Positions 1 through 9,083 of a stretch of 64,000 nt of DNA are shown piece by piece (the stretch's first letter is position 1; each line of letters starts with the position of its first letter). Source of the DNA: Salinisphaera hydrothermalis (lineage in GTDB: Bacteria > Pseudomonadota > Gammaproteobacteria > Nevskiales > Salinisphaeraceae). The notes beneath the pieces were generated by a model. That model was not told where the DNA came from, did no database searches, and saw only the letters and a program-made list of their open reading frames with translations. Position numbers and translations under genes: made by a program. The stretch lies in assembly GCF_040361195.1 (NCBI RefSeq), contig NZ_APNE01000011.1. One strand, 5' to 3'.

Positions 1-287
1 CAGCGCTTACTTCTTCCTCAAAATCCGAGATGCGTTTCCCGGTAATGCGCGATGAACCATTTTTTTCACGCCCGAATTCAGGTGACGGCACGGACGTGAC
101 CGGTGTATGCGTGCGGGCACATCCAGGCGCCACCATGGCAGGGCGCGATAGCCTGCTTCCGTCCGGTTCAACGACGACGCCGGGATATACAGCCTTGCAT
201 GGCCTGCTCACTCACGCCTCGGAGCGTAGCGCGCCATCAAAGGCGGCGTCGGCCAATGGCCCCGCCGCCGTCTACGCCATCATGGCT
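1..287. other. Non-coding stretch at the left edge
   Basis: No convincing gene is seen here. The only structure I can support is a hairpin close to the end of the RpiR gene, listed separately. The open frames that cross this stretch lack a start with a ribosome binding site and match no protein family I recognise. Confidence 0.5.
239..269 (-). terminator. Candidate terminator of the RpiR-type regulator gene
   Basis: On the minus strand the stem GGCGGCG/CGCCGCC encloses a second small stem (GGCC/GGCC) and is followed by only three T residues. It lies about 20 bases after the stop codon of the regulator gene. The short T tract makes this a moderate call. Confidence 0.45.
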
Positions 288-1142
288 TCACGATGCGCGC
301 TGGTCCGTGCTGCCATCCAATGTCAGACCGATTGCAACGGTCAGCGCCTGGGCCAGGCACATCGAGGCGGTGAGCGAGCGGAAATTGTGCAGTTCGGCGT
401 CGTGGACTTCGAGACAGACGGTGGCGTGGGCGGCGACCGGGCTTAGCGGGCTATCGGTGAGCACCACGACCGGCGTGCCCTGCTCGGTCGCGTGGCGGAT
501 GGTTTCCGCGGTTTCCTCGGCGTAGGGATGGAACGAGACGGCGAACAGGACGTCGTGGGGCCGCACGCGCGCGGTCTGCTGCGCCAGCATGCCGCCGAGG
601 CCGTCGAGCAGGCAGGCGTTGGCCTGGATCTGGCTCAGAGCGTAGGCCATGTAGGTGACGACGGGAAACGAGCGACGATGGCCGCAGAGGTAGATGCATT
701 CGGCGCCGGCCATCACCCGGGCCGCTTCGGCCAAGCCATCGGCGTCGATCTCATCGGCCAGATGATCCAGCGCCATGCGATTGGCCTGACAGAACTGGCG
801 CAGGACGCCGTGCGGCGTGAGTGCCTGGGTGTCGTTTTCTTCTTCCCGGCGCAGCCGGCGCAGACGCTCGCTGTAGCTGGAGGCGGTTTCGGCCAGGCGC
901 GTCTGATAGACGCGCTGCAGTTCGGAGAAGCCGGAGTAGCCGAAGGCCTTGGCAAAACGGATGATGGCCGACGGCTGCACTCCGGCGCGGTCGGCGATCA
1001 CGGCGGTGGTTTCCAGCGCCATGTCGTTGGGATGGTCGACCGCGAATTGAGCGATCTGTTGCAGCCGTTTACTCAGATTCTTGTATTCGGCCAGTATCCG
1101 ACGCTGGAGCTCGGACGGTGTTTCCGGTGCCTCTTCAGTCAT
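288..1142 (-). CDS. MurR/RpiR-family transcriptional regulator (IolR-like)
   Basis: A 284-residue DNA-binding regulator. The N-terminal third is an RpiR-type helix-turn-helix domain, with the characteristic SAIIRFAKAFGYSGFSELQ stretch. The C-terminal part is a SIS sugar-phosphate isomerase fold (GAECIYLCGHRRSF, then VLFAVSFHPYAEET) that senses a phosphorylated sugar in this family. I start at the ATG at 1142 because homologues are about 280 residues long; an in-frame TTG/ATG pair near 1238-1241 would add 33 unconvincing residues. RpiR-type IolR proteins repress inositol genes in rhizobia, and this gene closes an inositol island, so it is the likely reader of the GGAA-N6-TTCC-like palindromes found upstream of the island's genes. 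That link is inference. Confidence 0.85.
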   Translation of the reverse strand: MTEEAPETPSELQRRILAEYKNLSKRLQQIAQFAVDHPNDMALETTAVIADRAGVQPSAIIRFAKAFGYSGFSELQRVYQTRLAETASSYSERLRRLRREEENDTQALTPHGVLRQFCQANRMALDHLADEIDADGLAEAARVMAGAECIYLCGHRRSFPVVTYMAYALSQIQANACLLDGLGGMLAQQTARVRPHDVLFAVSFHPYAEETAETIRHATEQGTPVVVLTDSPLSPVAAHATVCLEVHDAELHNFRSLTASMCLAQALTVAIGLTLDGSTDQRAS

Positions 1143-1396
1143 GGTTGGATCAGAGTCCTCGTTTTGTTTTGTGAACGCCCCATCGGGGCGTGGCCCCCAG
1201 CGATGCGGTCTATTTTCTGAAATAAACGCATCATCCATCAAATAATCGTTCTACTCATATCACGTCGCGCGTATGTATTCCGCGTCGTGCGTCATGCCGG
1301 CTTTCGCTTTTGTGTCCCGGCCGGGGCGCCATCAGCTGGTTCGTTCATGCCGCGGACTGACTTGCTGCAACGCATGTTTCGCTCGCGGGTCCGGCG

Positions 1397-2407
1397 TCAC
1401 AAATTCCAGGGCGTAACGATCACTGCGCGGCTGGGCCGGATCTCGGCCGGCCGCCCGTGCCGACGAAACGACAACAGATGCCGGATCGCCCCGGCCGCAT
1501 CGGCCTGCAAGTCGTGGTCGACCACGGCATCGATGCGCCTCGCTCGCAGCAAGCGCCTGTTTTCGTCGTCGAGATCGTGGCCGACAAATGCCACATCGCG
1601 ATCGCCTGCTTCGTCGAGCGCGCGCAACAGGCCGCGATTGCCCCCGCCCATGCTGTAGATGCCGGCGACGGCGCCGCCTGACGCGCGTTCGGCGCGCGCC
1701 AGTTCGTAGGTCCCTTGGTCGAGTCCGTAACCGCCGTCGATGGTCACCACATCGATGTTCGGGCAACGTGCTGCCATGAATTCGGCGAAACCGCGCCAGC
1801 GATCGTTCTCGCCGAGGAAATCGCGGCTGCCGAGATTCGCCAGCACGCGCCCGCCGCGCGCACCGAGAAAACGCGACAGGAGAAACGCCGCGGTCTGCCC
1901 GGCCGCCGCATTGTCGATGCCGACATAGGCGATGCGCCGGCTGGTTTCGATGTCCGTCACGAATGTCACCACAGGGATACCGCGTTCGGCGAGCGCATCC
2001 ACGGCGGCGGCGATATCGGGGTGCGCCGGCGCCTTGAGCACGATGCCGTGGGTGGCCTTGCGTTCGAAGGTTCGCAGGCGGGCCGCGATGGCCGTCGGCG
2101 CCATGCGTTCGTCGGCGTGAAATCGCGGCGCGATGCGTAGCGGCGCCATGTCGGCCGCGGCTGCCACGAATGCACGGCGTACGGCCTGGCTGAACCGTTC
2201 CGGGCTGTTGAGCAGCACGTCGAACGTCAGCCCGAAGCCGGACGGGATGCCGGCCTCGGCCTGTTCGTCGAGTTCACGAATCGCGGCCTCGACGCGGCGA
2301 CGCGTCTGCTCGTGGACGTGCTCCCGCCCGTGGCGCACTCGATCCACCGTGGCCGCGCTGACGCCGGCCTGGGCCGCGATCTGCTTGACGGTGAACCGAT
2401 GCGCCAT
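1397..2407 (-). CDS. LacI-family transcriptional regulator
   Basis: A 336-residue repressor-type protein. Residues 4-40 form the LacI helix-turn-helix (FTVKQIAAQAGVSAATVDRV) and the rest is a periplasmic-binding-protein-like ligand domain ending near AVIVTPWNL. The start at 2407 is chosen because it places the HTH at the very N terminus as in all LacI proteins; an upstream in-frame start would overlap the preceding gene. It lies 16 bases downstream of the dioxygenase gene on the same strand, so the two are probably cotranscribed. The ligand is unknown; an inositol or sugar derivative is likely from context. A GGTTC/GAACC palindrome upstream of the dioxygenase gene is a candidate operator. Confidence 0.88.
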   Translation of the reverse strand: MAHRFTVKQIAAQAGVSAATVDRVRHGREHVHEQTRRRVEAAIRELDEQAEAGIPSGFGLTFDVLLNSPERFSQAVRRAFVAAAADMAPLRIAPRFHADERMAPTAIAARLRTFERKATHGIVLKAPAHPDIAAAVDALAERGIPVVTFVTDIETSRRIAYVGIDNAAAGQTAAFLLSRFLGARGGRVLANLGSRDFLGENDRWRGFAEFMAARCPNIDVVTIDGGYGLDQGTYELARAERASGGAVAGIYSMGGGNRGLLRALDEAGDRDVAFVGHDLDDENRRLLRARRIDAVVDHDLQADAAGAIRHLLSFRRHGRPAEIRPSRAVIVTPWNL

Positions 2408-2423
2408 GGACGGGAACCGCGGC

Positions 2424-3599
2424 TTACCCGGCCTCTCGTCGCTCGAGCTGGGCCGCGAGCTGTGCTTCGAACGTGGCGGCGTCAAGGCTTTCGCCGACCG
2501 CCCGGATCAGCAGTTCGCATTGCGTTTCGGGGGCGAGACCGGCGGTCGGCTGGTCGCGATCGAGATTGGTCGGGAAACCGTAGCCCTCGGCGGTCGCCTT
2601 GGCCGCGCGAACGACGGTTTTGGGATCGCGCTGGCGCAGCTCGCTATAGATTGCCCGGCACATCCGCGCGCGATCGAGAATGCCCATCGCCCGCCCGAAC
2701 GCCGACGATATCTGCAGTAGATTGGCCATGCGGCGGATGTCGGCCGAGCGGTTGCTGCCCGCAGCATGGAACAGCGCCGGGTTGAAGAACACCGCATCGC
2801 CGGCCGCCAATGGAAGCTGCACGTGATGCTCGGTGAAATAACGCTGGAACTCGGGCTTGCCGGTGGCGAGAAAGCCCAGCTCATAGCGCTGGGAATACGG
2901 CAGATAGAGCGTCGGCCCGCTCTCCAGCGGCATGTCGCAATGCGCGACCGCGCCTTGCAGCGTCAACTGCGAGGCAAAGCGATGCACATGCGCCGGGAAG
3001 CGCTCGGCCTGCGCGGTGGACATGAACCCCAGGTGATAATCGCGATGCGCGCTCTGGGCATCGCCGCCCGGATTCACCACGTTCAGGTCGGAGGTGACCT
3101 GATACATCGGGCCCAACCAGGCTTCGCTGATTAGCTCGATCACGGGGTTGGCGTAGTAATCGACGTAGGCCGCCGCATCGCATTCGGCGAGTTTCTGCTG
3201 GACACGCCAGACGCGGTCGTTGGCGCCCGGTTTGGCGAAATGATCGCCGCCGGCCGTGCCCGCGGCGTGCTGTGCATCGATCATCTCCTGAAAGCGCGCA
3301 GTCGCACGGTCGAGCGTAGCCCGGCCGAACGCACCGCTGAATACGATGATGCCCGGGCCCTCGAGCATGGCTTCGGCCAGCTCGGCCTGAAGGTCGGCAC
3401 GGTCATCGGCCGACAGCTCGGCCACGTGGCGACCATCGTAGATGGGCACGTTGCGTTCGATGCGTGCCGCGAGCGGATAATCCTCGGCGCGGGTCGTGCG
3501 GTCGAGGCTGGCGACGAAATCGTCGAGCCGGCAATCATCGGCGTGCAGCCAGACCCGGTCGGCGGGCGTCGTGTGTTGTGTCTTGTCGTGAGCGAGCAT
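2424..3599 (-). CDS. Phytanoyl-CoA dioxygenase (PhyH) family protein
   Basis: A 391-residue cytosolic Fe(II)/2-oxoglutarate-dependent oxygenase. The facial triad is visible as H185 and D187 (SAHRDYH) and H278 (FNPALFHAAGSNRS), with R284 as the likely 2-oxoglutarate anchor. The start has a strong GGAGGAG ribosome binding site. The family hydroxylates diverse small molecules. It is longer than the roughly 300-residue ectoine hydroxylases and the substrate cannot be read from sequence. It lies between the sugar ABC importer and a LacI regulator in an inositol island, which suggests it acts on an inositol or sugar derivative, perhaps by oxidative demethylation; that is speculation. It heads a two-gene unit with the LacI gene. 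Confidence 0.85.
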   Translation of the reverse strand: MLAHDKTQHTTPADRVWLHADDCRLDDFVASLDRTTRAEDYPLAARIERNVPIYDGRHVAELSADDRADLQAELAEAMLEGPGIIVFSGAFGRATLDRATARFQEMIDAQHAAGTAGGDHFAKPGANDRVWRVQQKLAECDAAAYVDYYANPVIELISEAWLGPMYQVTSDLNVVNPGGDAQSAHRDYHLGFMSTAQAERFPAHVHRFASQLTLQGAVAHCDMPLESGPTLYLPYSQRYELGFLATGKPEFQRYFTEHHVQLPLAAGDAVFFNPALFHAAGSNRSADIRRMANLLQISSAFGRAMGILDRARMCRAIYSELRQRDPKTVVRAAKATAEGYGFPTNLDRDQPTAGLAPETQCELLIRAVGESLDAATFEAQLAAQLERREAG

Positions 3600-3632
3600 G
3601 GTTTTCTCCTCCGGTTTCGCGTGGGGCTATTA

Positions 3633-3652
3633 CGGTTCCATTATTCGAACCG
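3633..3652. promoter_or_regulatory. Palindromic operator candidate upstream of the dioxygenase-LacI operon
   Basis: The arms CGGTTC and GAACCG are separated by 8 bases, 34 bases before the ATG of the dioxygenase gene. Its size, symmetry and place fit autoregulation by the LacI protein encoded in the same operon. Binding itself is inferred. Confidence 0.5.
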
Positions 3653-3731
3653 GAGCGGCCCGCCCACAACGCGAAATCACCTCAAAAACACCTCAAGAAG
3701 CGGCCCCGACGAATAGGCGCTTCCCACCACG

Positions 3732-3755
3732 AAAAAGGGCGCCGAATTGGCGCCC
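3732..3755 (-). terminator. Intrinsic terminator of the sugar ABC transporter operon
   Basis: On the minus strand the stem GGGCGCC/GGCGCCC with a 5-base loop is followed directly by five T residues. It starts 13 bases after the stop codon of the ATPase gene and separates that operon from the dioxygenase gene. Confidence 0.85.
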
Positions 3756-3767
3756 TCGCAAGCGGCT

Positions 3768-4550
3768 TCAGCGCTTCATCTCATGCTCAAGGGCATCGAG
3801 TCCGGCGCCTCCAGCCATCTGGAATATCAGGTCTTCAAGCGTGAGATCCTCGCGCGGCGCGTCCAGATCCATCTCGCCGCGGCTGAGTACGGTGAAGTGG
3901 TCGCCCACCAGATACGCATGGTGCGGGTTATGGGTGATGAAGATCACGCCGACCCCGTGCTCGCGCGCCGCCGAGGCAATGTACTTGAGCACAAGCCCGG
4001 ACTGGTGCACGCCGAGCGCGGCCGTCGGTTCGTCGAGAATGAGCACGCGGGCGCCGAAGTGAATGGCCCGGGCGATCGCGACCACCTGTTTCTGGCCGCC
4101 GGACAGCGTCCCGACGTGCTGCTCCAGATCCTCCAGCTCGATGCCCATCTTGCGCAGGGCATCGTCGGTCTCGCGCCACATATTGTCGCGATCGAGGCGC
4201 TTGAACGGCCACGCGCCACGGGTCATTTCCGAGCCGAGGAAGAAATTACGCCAGACCGGCATCAGCGGCACCAGCGCCAGGTTCTGATACACCGCGGCAA
4301 TGCCGAGATCGAGTGCCTCGCGCGGCGAGCCGAATTTCACCGGCTTGCCATCGACCCGGTACTCGCCCGTCGAATGATGGGTGAGCCCGGCGATCACGCT
4401 GATCAGGGTGGATTTGCCGGCACCATTGTCGCCGAGGATGCAGGTCACTTCGCCCTGCTTCACCTTGAGGCTGACGTTGGACAACGCATGCACGTTGCCG
4501 TAGTTCTTGCCGACGCCTTCGAGTTCGATGATGGCGGTTTCGTCGGTCAT
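3768..4550 (-). CDS. Sugar ABC transporter, ATP-binding protein (FrcA type)
   Basis: A 260-residue ATPase that powers sugar import. Visible motifs are Walker A GDNGAGKST (residues 40-48), signature LSGGQ (149-153), Walker B VLILDEP (169-175) and the switch histidine in FITHNPHH. It has a single nucleotide-binding domain, as in fructose importer FrcA, rather than the tandem domain of RbsA or XylG, so it should act as a dimer. The ATG follows the permease stop after one base, so the two are translationally coupled. It is the last gene of the binding protein-permease-ATPase operon and is followed by a terminator. The substrate is probably an inositol or related sugar, by context. Confidence 0.9.
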   Translation of the reverse strand: MTDETAIIELEGVGKNYGNVHALSNVSLKVKQGEVTCILGDNGAGKSTLISVIAGLTHHSTGEYRVDGKPVKFGSPREALDLGIAAVYQNLALVPLMPVWRNFFLGSEMTRGAWPFKRLDRDNMWRETDDALRKMGIELEDLEQHVGTLSGGQKQVVAIARAIHFGARVLILDEPTAALGVHQSGLVLKYIASAAREHGVGVIFITHNPHHAYLVGDHFTVLSRGEMDLDAPREDLTLEDLIFQMAGGAGLDALEHEMKR

Positions 4551-4551
4551 C

Positions 4552-5649
4552 TTATTTCCCCTGCGACGCGCGGGTACGGATCCACGTATTGACCACGGTG
4601 GCCATCAGCAGCATCGCGCCCACGAAGAACATGAACCAGTCGGAGTCCCAGCCGGCATAGATCACACCTTCCGTGGTCATGCCGAAGATGAAGGCGCCGA
4701 GCGCGGAGCCCACGGCCGAGCCGTAGCCACCGGTCAGCAGGCAGCCGCCGACCACCGAGGCCGCGATATAGAGCAACTCGTTGCCGACACCGGCGCCGGA
4801 CTGAACGGTGTTATAGGCGAACAGCATGTGCATCGCCAGGAACCACACGCAGAAGCCCACGCCCATGAACAGCGCGATCTTCATGCCGCGCACCGGCACA
4901 CCAACCGCGCGGGCAGCGTCGGGATCGCCGCCGACGGCGAAGATCCAGTTGCCCACGCGGGTGCGCAGCAGCAGCCAGGTGGCGATGAGCACCAGCACGA
5001 TCCAGTAGATGATCGCCACGCTGATGTCGAAATCACCGATGACGATATCCGAGGCGAACACCGCATGGGCCGAGGCAAAGCCCGGCATCGAGCTGATGTC
5101 GCCGGTGGCCACGCCGCCGGTAATGAGCTTGGTCAGGGCGATATTCAGGCCCTGTAGCATCAGAAACGTCGATAGCGTGACCAGAAAACTGTGGAGCTTG
5201 GTCTTGATCAGCAGCCAGCCGTTGAGCGCGCCGAGTGCCAGCGAGAACGCGAGAGCGAACGCCACGCCCAGCCAGATGTTGCCGCCGATCTGGGTGGCGA
5301 ACATCGAGGCCGCCAGCGAGGAACTGATGACCGCCACACCGGCGGTCAGATCGAACTCGCCGCCGATCATCAGCAACGATACGCCCACCGCGGGAATGCC
5401 GAGAATCGCGGCCTGGTAGAGCACGGTCGAGAACGCCGGCATGGTGCGGAACGGCGGTGCGACGATACAGAACAGAACGAATACGAGAATCGCCCCGCCG
5501 AGCGCGCCCGCTTCCGGCCGCTTGAGGATCTTCTTCCACAGCGGATCGCGGGAAATACGTTGCTTGGGTTGCTTCTGAGCCGCGCCGGTCGCTTTGTTGT
5601 CGAGCGTCGGCGCGCCGCGCAGTGCGTCGTCGTCCATGGTGGCTGCCAT
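4552..5649 (-). CDS. Sugar ABC transporter, permease (FrcC/RbsC type)
   Basis: A 365-residue inner-membrane protein with about ten hydrophobic segments, of the BPD_transp_2 type found with carbohydrate importers. A cytosolic N-terminal tail of about 50 polar residues precedes the first segment. I start at the ATG at 5649, which has GGAGG eight bases upstream; an in-frame start 33 bases earlier has none. Features typical of the family include GIPAVGVSLLMIGGEFDLT and the later NELLYIAASVVGGCLLTGG. It lies between the binding-protein and ATPase genes and forms the membrane channel with them. Confidence 0.9.
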   Translation of the reverse strand: MAATMDDDALRGAPTLDNKATGAAQKQPKQRISRDPLWKKILKRPEAGALGGAILVFVLFCIVAPPFRTMPAFSTVLYQAAILGIPAVGVSLLMIGGEFDLTAGVAVISSSLAASMFATQIGGNIWLGVAFALAFSLALGALNGWLLIKTKLHSFLVTLSTFLMLQGLNIALTKLITGGVATGDISSMPGFASAHAVFASDIVIGDFDISVAIIYWIVLVLIATWLLLRTRVGNWIFAVGGDPDAARAVGVPVRGMKIALFMGVGFCVWFLAMHMLFAYNTVQSGAGVGNELLYIAASVVGGCLLTGGYGSAVGSALGAFIFGMTTEGVIYAGWDSDWFMFFVGAMLLMATVVNTWIRTRASQGK

Positions 5650-5717
5650 TGGTTTTTCCTCCGGGGTGCCCCGGCGGCACAAGCCGCCGGGGCGTCACGA
5701 GCGGTCGAATCGGTGGC

Positions 5718-6692
5718 TTAGCGCGTACCGCGTTCGACGTACTTGATGACCTTGTCGATATTCTGCGGCGTTACGAAGGCCGGCCCGGTCAACACGGCGT
5801 TGCCGCCGCCCAGGGTGTCGCCGTTGGTCAGGTTCAGATACAGCAAGTCGACGGCTTCATAGCCCTGCAGCCATGGCTGCTGGTCCACCGCCCAGGCGAC
5901 CTTGCCTTCCTTGACGAGCTTGGCGGTCCGCGGATTGAGGTCGAAAGTCACGACCTTGGCCTTGCTGTGCGCCATCTTGGCCGCATCCACGGCCACCGGC
6001 GCGAATGGCGCCCCGAGGGTGACGATGGTGTCGATCTGCGGGTCCTGCATCAGCTTGGCCATGATGCGCGAACGGGCCTTCGACATGTCGTAGCCCTCGA
6101 GATAGAGCGTTTCCGACTTGCCCTTGAAGGTATCGGCCACGCCGGCGCAGCGAGCGGCCAGCTGGACCGCGCCCTGCTGCTGGTTCACACACAACTCTTT
6201 CTTGGCGCCTTCTTTATTCAGGCGTTTGCCGATGGCCTGGCCGGCGAGCGTTTCGTCCTGGCCGACGTACATCGGAATGCCCATCGACTTCCAGGTAGAA
6301 AAGCCCGAGTTCACGCCGACCACCGGAATGCCGTCATCCAGCGCTTTCTTGACCAGCGGCTTCATGGCATCCGGAAACGCGAGCGTCAGTGCGATGCCGT
6401 CCACATGCTGGGTAATCACGTTCTCGAGCTTGGCGGCCTGTTTGTCGGGCGAGTCGCCGTGCAGATAGATGAGATCGACGTTGTCTTTCTTGGCAGCGGC
6501 GTTCGCGCCCTTGCGGACGAGGTCCCAGAACGTATCGCCCGCCTGCGCATGAGTGATCAGCGCGATCTTGAGTTGCTTGGAATTCTGGTCGGCCGCCGAC
6601 GCAATGCCGGCCGTACATACGGCAGCCACGCCCACGGCAAGTGCCGCTGCGGCCAGACGTACGTGCCGACGTCTTGTGGTGAACAGTCGCAT
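5718..6692 (-). CDS. Sugar ABC transporter, periplasmic substrate-binding protein
   Basis: A 324-residue periplasmic protein of the ribose/xylose-binding (Peripla_BP_4) class. A signal peptide is clear: an arginine-rich start, a hydrophobic core and a cleavage site near ASA-AD at residue 33. The mature part shows the usual lobe motifs, such as DGIALTLAFPDAMKPLV and VDQQPWLQGYEAVDL. A GGAGGAGAG ribosome binding site precedes the ATG. It heads the importer operon. By position in an inositol island, an inositol is the likely ligand, but ligand choice cannot be read from the sequence. Confidence 0.9.
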   Translation of the reverse strand: MRLFTTRRRHVRLAAAALAVGVAAVCTAGIASAADQNSKQLKIALITHAQAGDTFWDLVRKGANAAAKKDNVDLIYLHGDSPDKQAAKLENVITQHVDGIALTLAFPDAMKPLVKKALDDGIPVVGVNSGFSTWKSMGIPMYVGQDETLAGQAIGKRLNKEGAKKELCVNQQQGAVQLAARCAGVADTFKGKSETLYLEGYDMSKARSRIMAKLMQDPQIDTIVTLGAPFAPVAVDAAKMAHSKAKVVTFDLNPRTAKLVKEGKVAWAVDQQPWLQGYEAVDLLYLNLTNGDTLGGGNAVLTGPAFVTPQNIDKVIKYVERGTR

Positions 6693-6812
6693 ATCGCTCT
6701 CCTCCTTCGTGCTTTTTACTTCGGCGAGCCCGACTTGATACCGGGCCGGTTTTTTGATCGATAACGGGCGCGAGCATGAGGCCCTCCGCGACCGTGGTTA
6801 TGACAATGATGG

Positions 6813-6836
6813 AATGCTTATATCGCCGCAAGCATT
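6813..6836. promoter_or_regulatory. Inverted repeat upstream of the ABC importer operon
   Basis: AATGCTT and AAGCATT are separated by 10 bases and lie about 120 bases before the binding-protein ATG in an AT-richer patch. This could be an operator or part of the promoter. It does not match the T(G/A)GAA-N6-TTC(C/T)A box seen elsewhere in the island. Confidence 0.35.
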
Positions 6837-7287
6837 TTTGAAATTTTTGAGCTAATCCATTGGTCGAATGGAACAGGCACGGCGCGCTATCGCTCGCGGC
6901 GCTTGTCGACAAAGTGAAACGGATCAAGCGGATAACCGCTCAAAGGGCAACGTGCCGCCGCGCGCAACGGCCGGCGTGGCCGAATCAATCGAGAGCCGAA
7001 ATGGCCGCCAGTGTCCCGTCAGCGCGAGCGTGGGCGCCGGTTTAAAGGCGCGGGGCGGCATGAAATGCCCCGGAGGCGGGCGAACGACGCGCCCGACGTT
7101 TCGCGACATACGCGTCGCCGATTGGCGGGCGGGCGAGTAATACAGCGGCCCGTGGCTGCTATTAACCCGGCACAAAAATAGGTGATTGTTCGGGTTAATA
7201 ACGGCTGTATGCGCGCCGCGGCCGAAGGCCGCGAAGCCATTGAAAACGAACGACGGACATGCGCCGGCATTCGTTTTTTATGGCGTT

Positions 7288-7314
7288 AAAAACAGCTGAT
7301 GACGTCAGCTGTTT
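7288..7314 (-). terminator. Terminator of the MFS sugar porter gene
   Basis: On the minus strand the 10-base stem AAACAGCTGA/TCAGCTGTTT with a 5-base loop runs into a T-rich tail. It is about 120 bases after the stop codon of the porter gene. The symmetric sequence might also stop transcription arriving from the other side. Confidence 0.65.
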
Positions 7315-7435
7315 TGAGGCCGGATTAAGAGCCTATTGGCATAGGTTCTAAATAAGAGCGCTGTCTTTGGATGGCCCGGGCGTTGTTCCTGCCACGCCCG
7401 GGCCGCGCGGTTACGGCCTCGTCATCAAGGCCGGA

Positions 7436-8851
7436 TCAGGCAAAGCGCTCGCGCACGTGGTTTTCGAACTCCTCGAGCGATTTACCGCGGGTCTCGGGGA
7501 CAACGGCAAGCGTGAACAGCAGGCCCAGCACCGAAATCGCGGAGAACGCGAAAAAGGTCGGGCCCACACCCAGGGCGGCCACCACCGGCGGAAAACCGAA
7601 CGCCACGATGGCGTTGGCCAGCCAGAGCACGAACACACAGATGCCCATGGCAAAGCTGCGGATCTTGAGTGGGAAGATCTCCGAGAGCATCAGCCAGACC
7701 AGCGGCCCGAGCGTGCCTTGCATCGAGAACACGAAGGCCACCACAAAGATCAGCACCAGATACGGTTTGATCGCGATATCGGGCATGAACAGGGCCGACA
7801 GACCGACCAGGATATGGAACACGGCGATCAGAAAGAAACCGCCGATCAGCATCTTGCGCCGGTCGATCTTGTTGATCAGCAGAATGCCGACCGTGATGCC
7901 CAAGACACTGAATAGTCCGTTGAGCGTATTGGCGATCACCGCGCCGTTGTTGGAGAAACCCGAATTCTCCAGCAGCTGGGTGCCGTAATACATGATGGCG
8001 TTGATGCCGGTGAACTGCTGAAAAATCCCCAGCACCGCGCCGATGATGATCAGCCGTCGCACCCAGGGCACGGTCAGGTCCGACCACTGGCCGCAACGGC
8101 TTTCCTGTTTCTCTTCCACGAGGGCGTCGACGTCCGCGATCTCGGCACGAGCCCGCTCGGGCGAACGAATCTGCTTGAGCACAGCCAGCGCGTCATCCCG
8201 TCGGTTCTGCTCGGTCAGCCAGCGCGGGCTTTCCGGAACGCGCAGCATGCCGATAAGCAGCGCAAACGCCGGCAGCACGCCGATCACCAGCATGTAACGC
8301 CAGATGCCGGGATAGTCGCCCCAGATATTCATGATCACGGCGTTGATGATGAACGCGGCGAACTGCCCCGAGACGATCATGATTTCGTTGCGCGTGACCA
8401 GACTGCCGCGTTTCTCGGTCGGGGCCACTTCGGCCAGATAGACCGGCACCGTGGTCGAGGCCCCGCCCACCGCCAGCCCGAGGATGAAGCGAAACGCCGA
8501 AAGCACCTGCCAGTTGGGCGAAACCGCCTCGCCGAGCGTGCCGACGATGAAAATCCCGGAGAGCATGAGAATCGTGTATCGACGACCGGAGACATCGGAA
8601 ATGCGGCCACAGACCGCCGCACCGAACGCCGCCCCGAAAATGAGAATACTCACGACGAATCCCTGGCTCATAGGCGTGAGGCCCAGGTCCAGTTTCATCG
8701 GGTTCACGGCGCCGTTGATGACGCCGGTGTCGTAGCCGAACAGCAGGCCGCCGAAGGTCGCGATGAAGGCAATCATGCCCAGCCTGCGGGTATGCGAGCC
8801 GACCTGGCTCGCGGCTGCGGCCCCGTAGGTTGAGGACACTCCATTACTCAC
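7436..8851 (-). CDS. MFS sugar/inositol porter (IolT-like)
   Basis: A 471-residue inner-membrane proton-coupled transporter of the sugar porter family, with 12 predicted membrane segments. Diagnostic motifs are GGLLFGYDTGVINGA in the first segment, PESPRWL before the central loop and PETRGKSLEEFE at the C terminus. I choose the GTG at 8851 because AGGAGGAG lies just upstream and the length then matches IolT-type porters (about 470); longer in-frame starts add an unlikely hydrophilic leader. It stands alone in a minus-strand unit downstream of an IolR-like box at 9068-9083. The island thus has both an ABC and an MFS uptake route. Confidence 0.88.
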   Translation of the reverse strand: MSNGVSSTYGAAAASQVGSHTRRLGMIAFIATFGGLLFGYDTGVINGAVNPMKLDLGLTPMSQGFVVSILIFGAAFGAAVCGRISDVSGRRYTILMLSGIFIVGTLGEAVSPNWQVLSAFRFILGLAVGGASTTVPVYLAEVAPTEKRGSLVTRNEIMIVSGQFAAFIINAVIMNIWGDYPGIWRYMLVIGVLPAFALLIGMLRVPESPRWLTEQNRRDDALAVLKQIRSPERARAEIADVDALVEEKQESRCGQWSDLTVPWVRRLIIIGAVLGIFQQFTGINAIMYYGTQLLENSGFSNNGAVIANTLNGLFSVLGITVGILLINKIDRRKMLIGGFFLIAVFHILVGLSALFMPDIAIKPYLVLIFVVAFVFSMQGTLGPLVWLMLSEIFPLKIRSFAMGICVFVLWLANAIVAFGFPPVVAALGVGPTFFAFSAISVLGLLFTLAVVPETRGKSLEEFENHVRERFA

Positions 8852-9067
8852 GTCAAACTCCTCCTGGACGATGATTCCGTCTGATCCGGGATCGGCGTAC
8901 GGTTCGATAAAGAGTGTTTCTGCGTCCGCCGCGAGATCCGAGATAGCGCCCGTGTCGAGCCGGGTTACACGAGTAGCCGACCATGGCTCGCACGCCGTTT
9001 TACCCAACGGGAACCTACGTGCCGGGCGCTGCCCAGGTCAAATTATTTATTTCGACATTTTGTATCA

Positions 9068-9083
9068 TGGAATTTATTTTCCA
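9068..9083. promoter_or_regulatory. IolR-like operator box upstream of the MFS porter
   Basis: TGGAATTTATTTTCCA contains GGAA-N6-TTCC with matching outer T and A, the form I recall for the rhizobial IolR (RpiR family) site. It lies in an AT-rich patch 217 bases upstream of the porter start. The same palindrome with one change per arm occurs at 24271-24286. Confidence 0.65.

Larger units (their letters stand above)
6693..7435. other. Intergenic region between the ABC importer operon and the MFS porter gene
   Basis: No gene is supported in these 743 bases. They hold the upstream region of the importer operon, the terminator of the MFS gene and several inverted repeats. One is TATTAACCCG paired with CGGGTTAATA around 7160-7200, with a spacer of about 20 bases. 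Another is the hairpin GAGCCTAT/ATAGGTTC around 7328-7347. Confidence 0.6.

Noticed and set aside
1143..1241. N-terminal extension of the RpiR regulator to a TTG/ATG start near 1241
   Set aside because: It adds 33 residues not typical of the family; the ATG at 1142 gives the usual length.
2424..3599. Ectoine hydroxylase (EctD) assignment for the PhyH-type gene
   Set aside because: The protein is about 90 residues longer than EctD and no ectABC genes are nearby.
6924..7270. Short open frames upstream of the ABC importer
   Set aside because: They overlap inverted repeats, have no start signals and have arginine-rich compositions typical of chance frames in this DNA.
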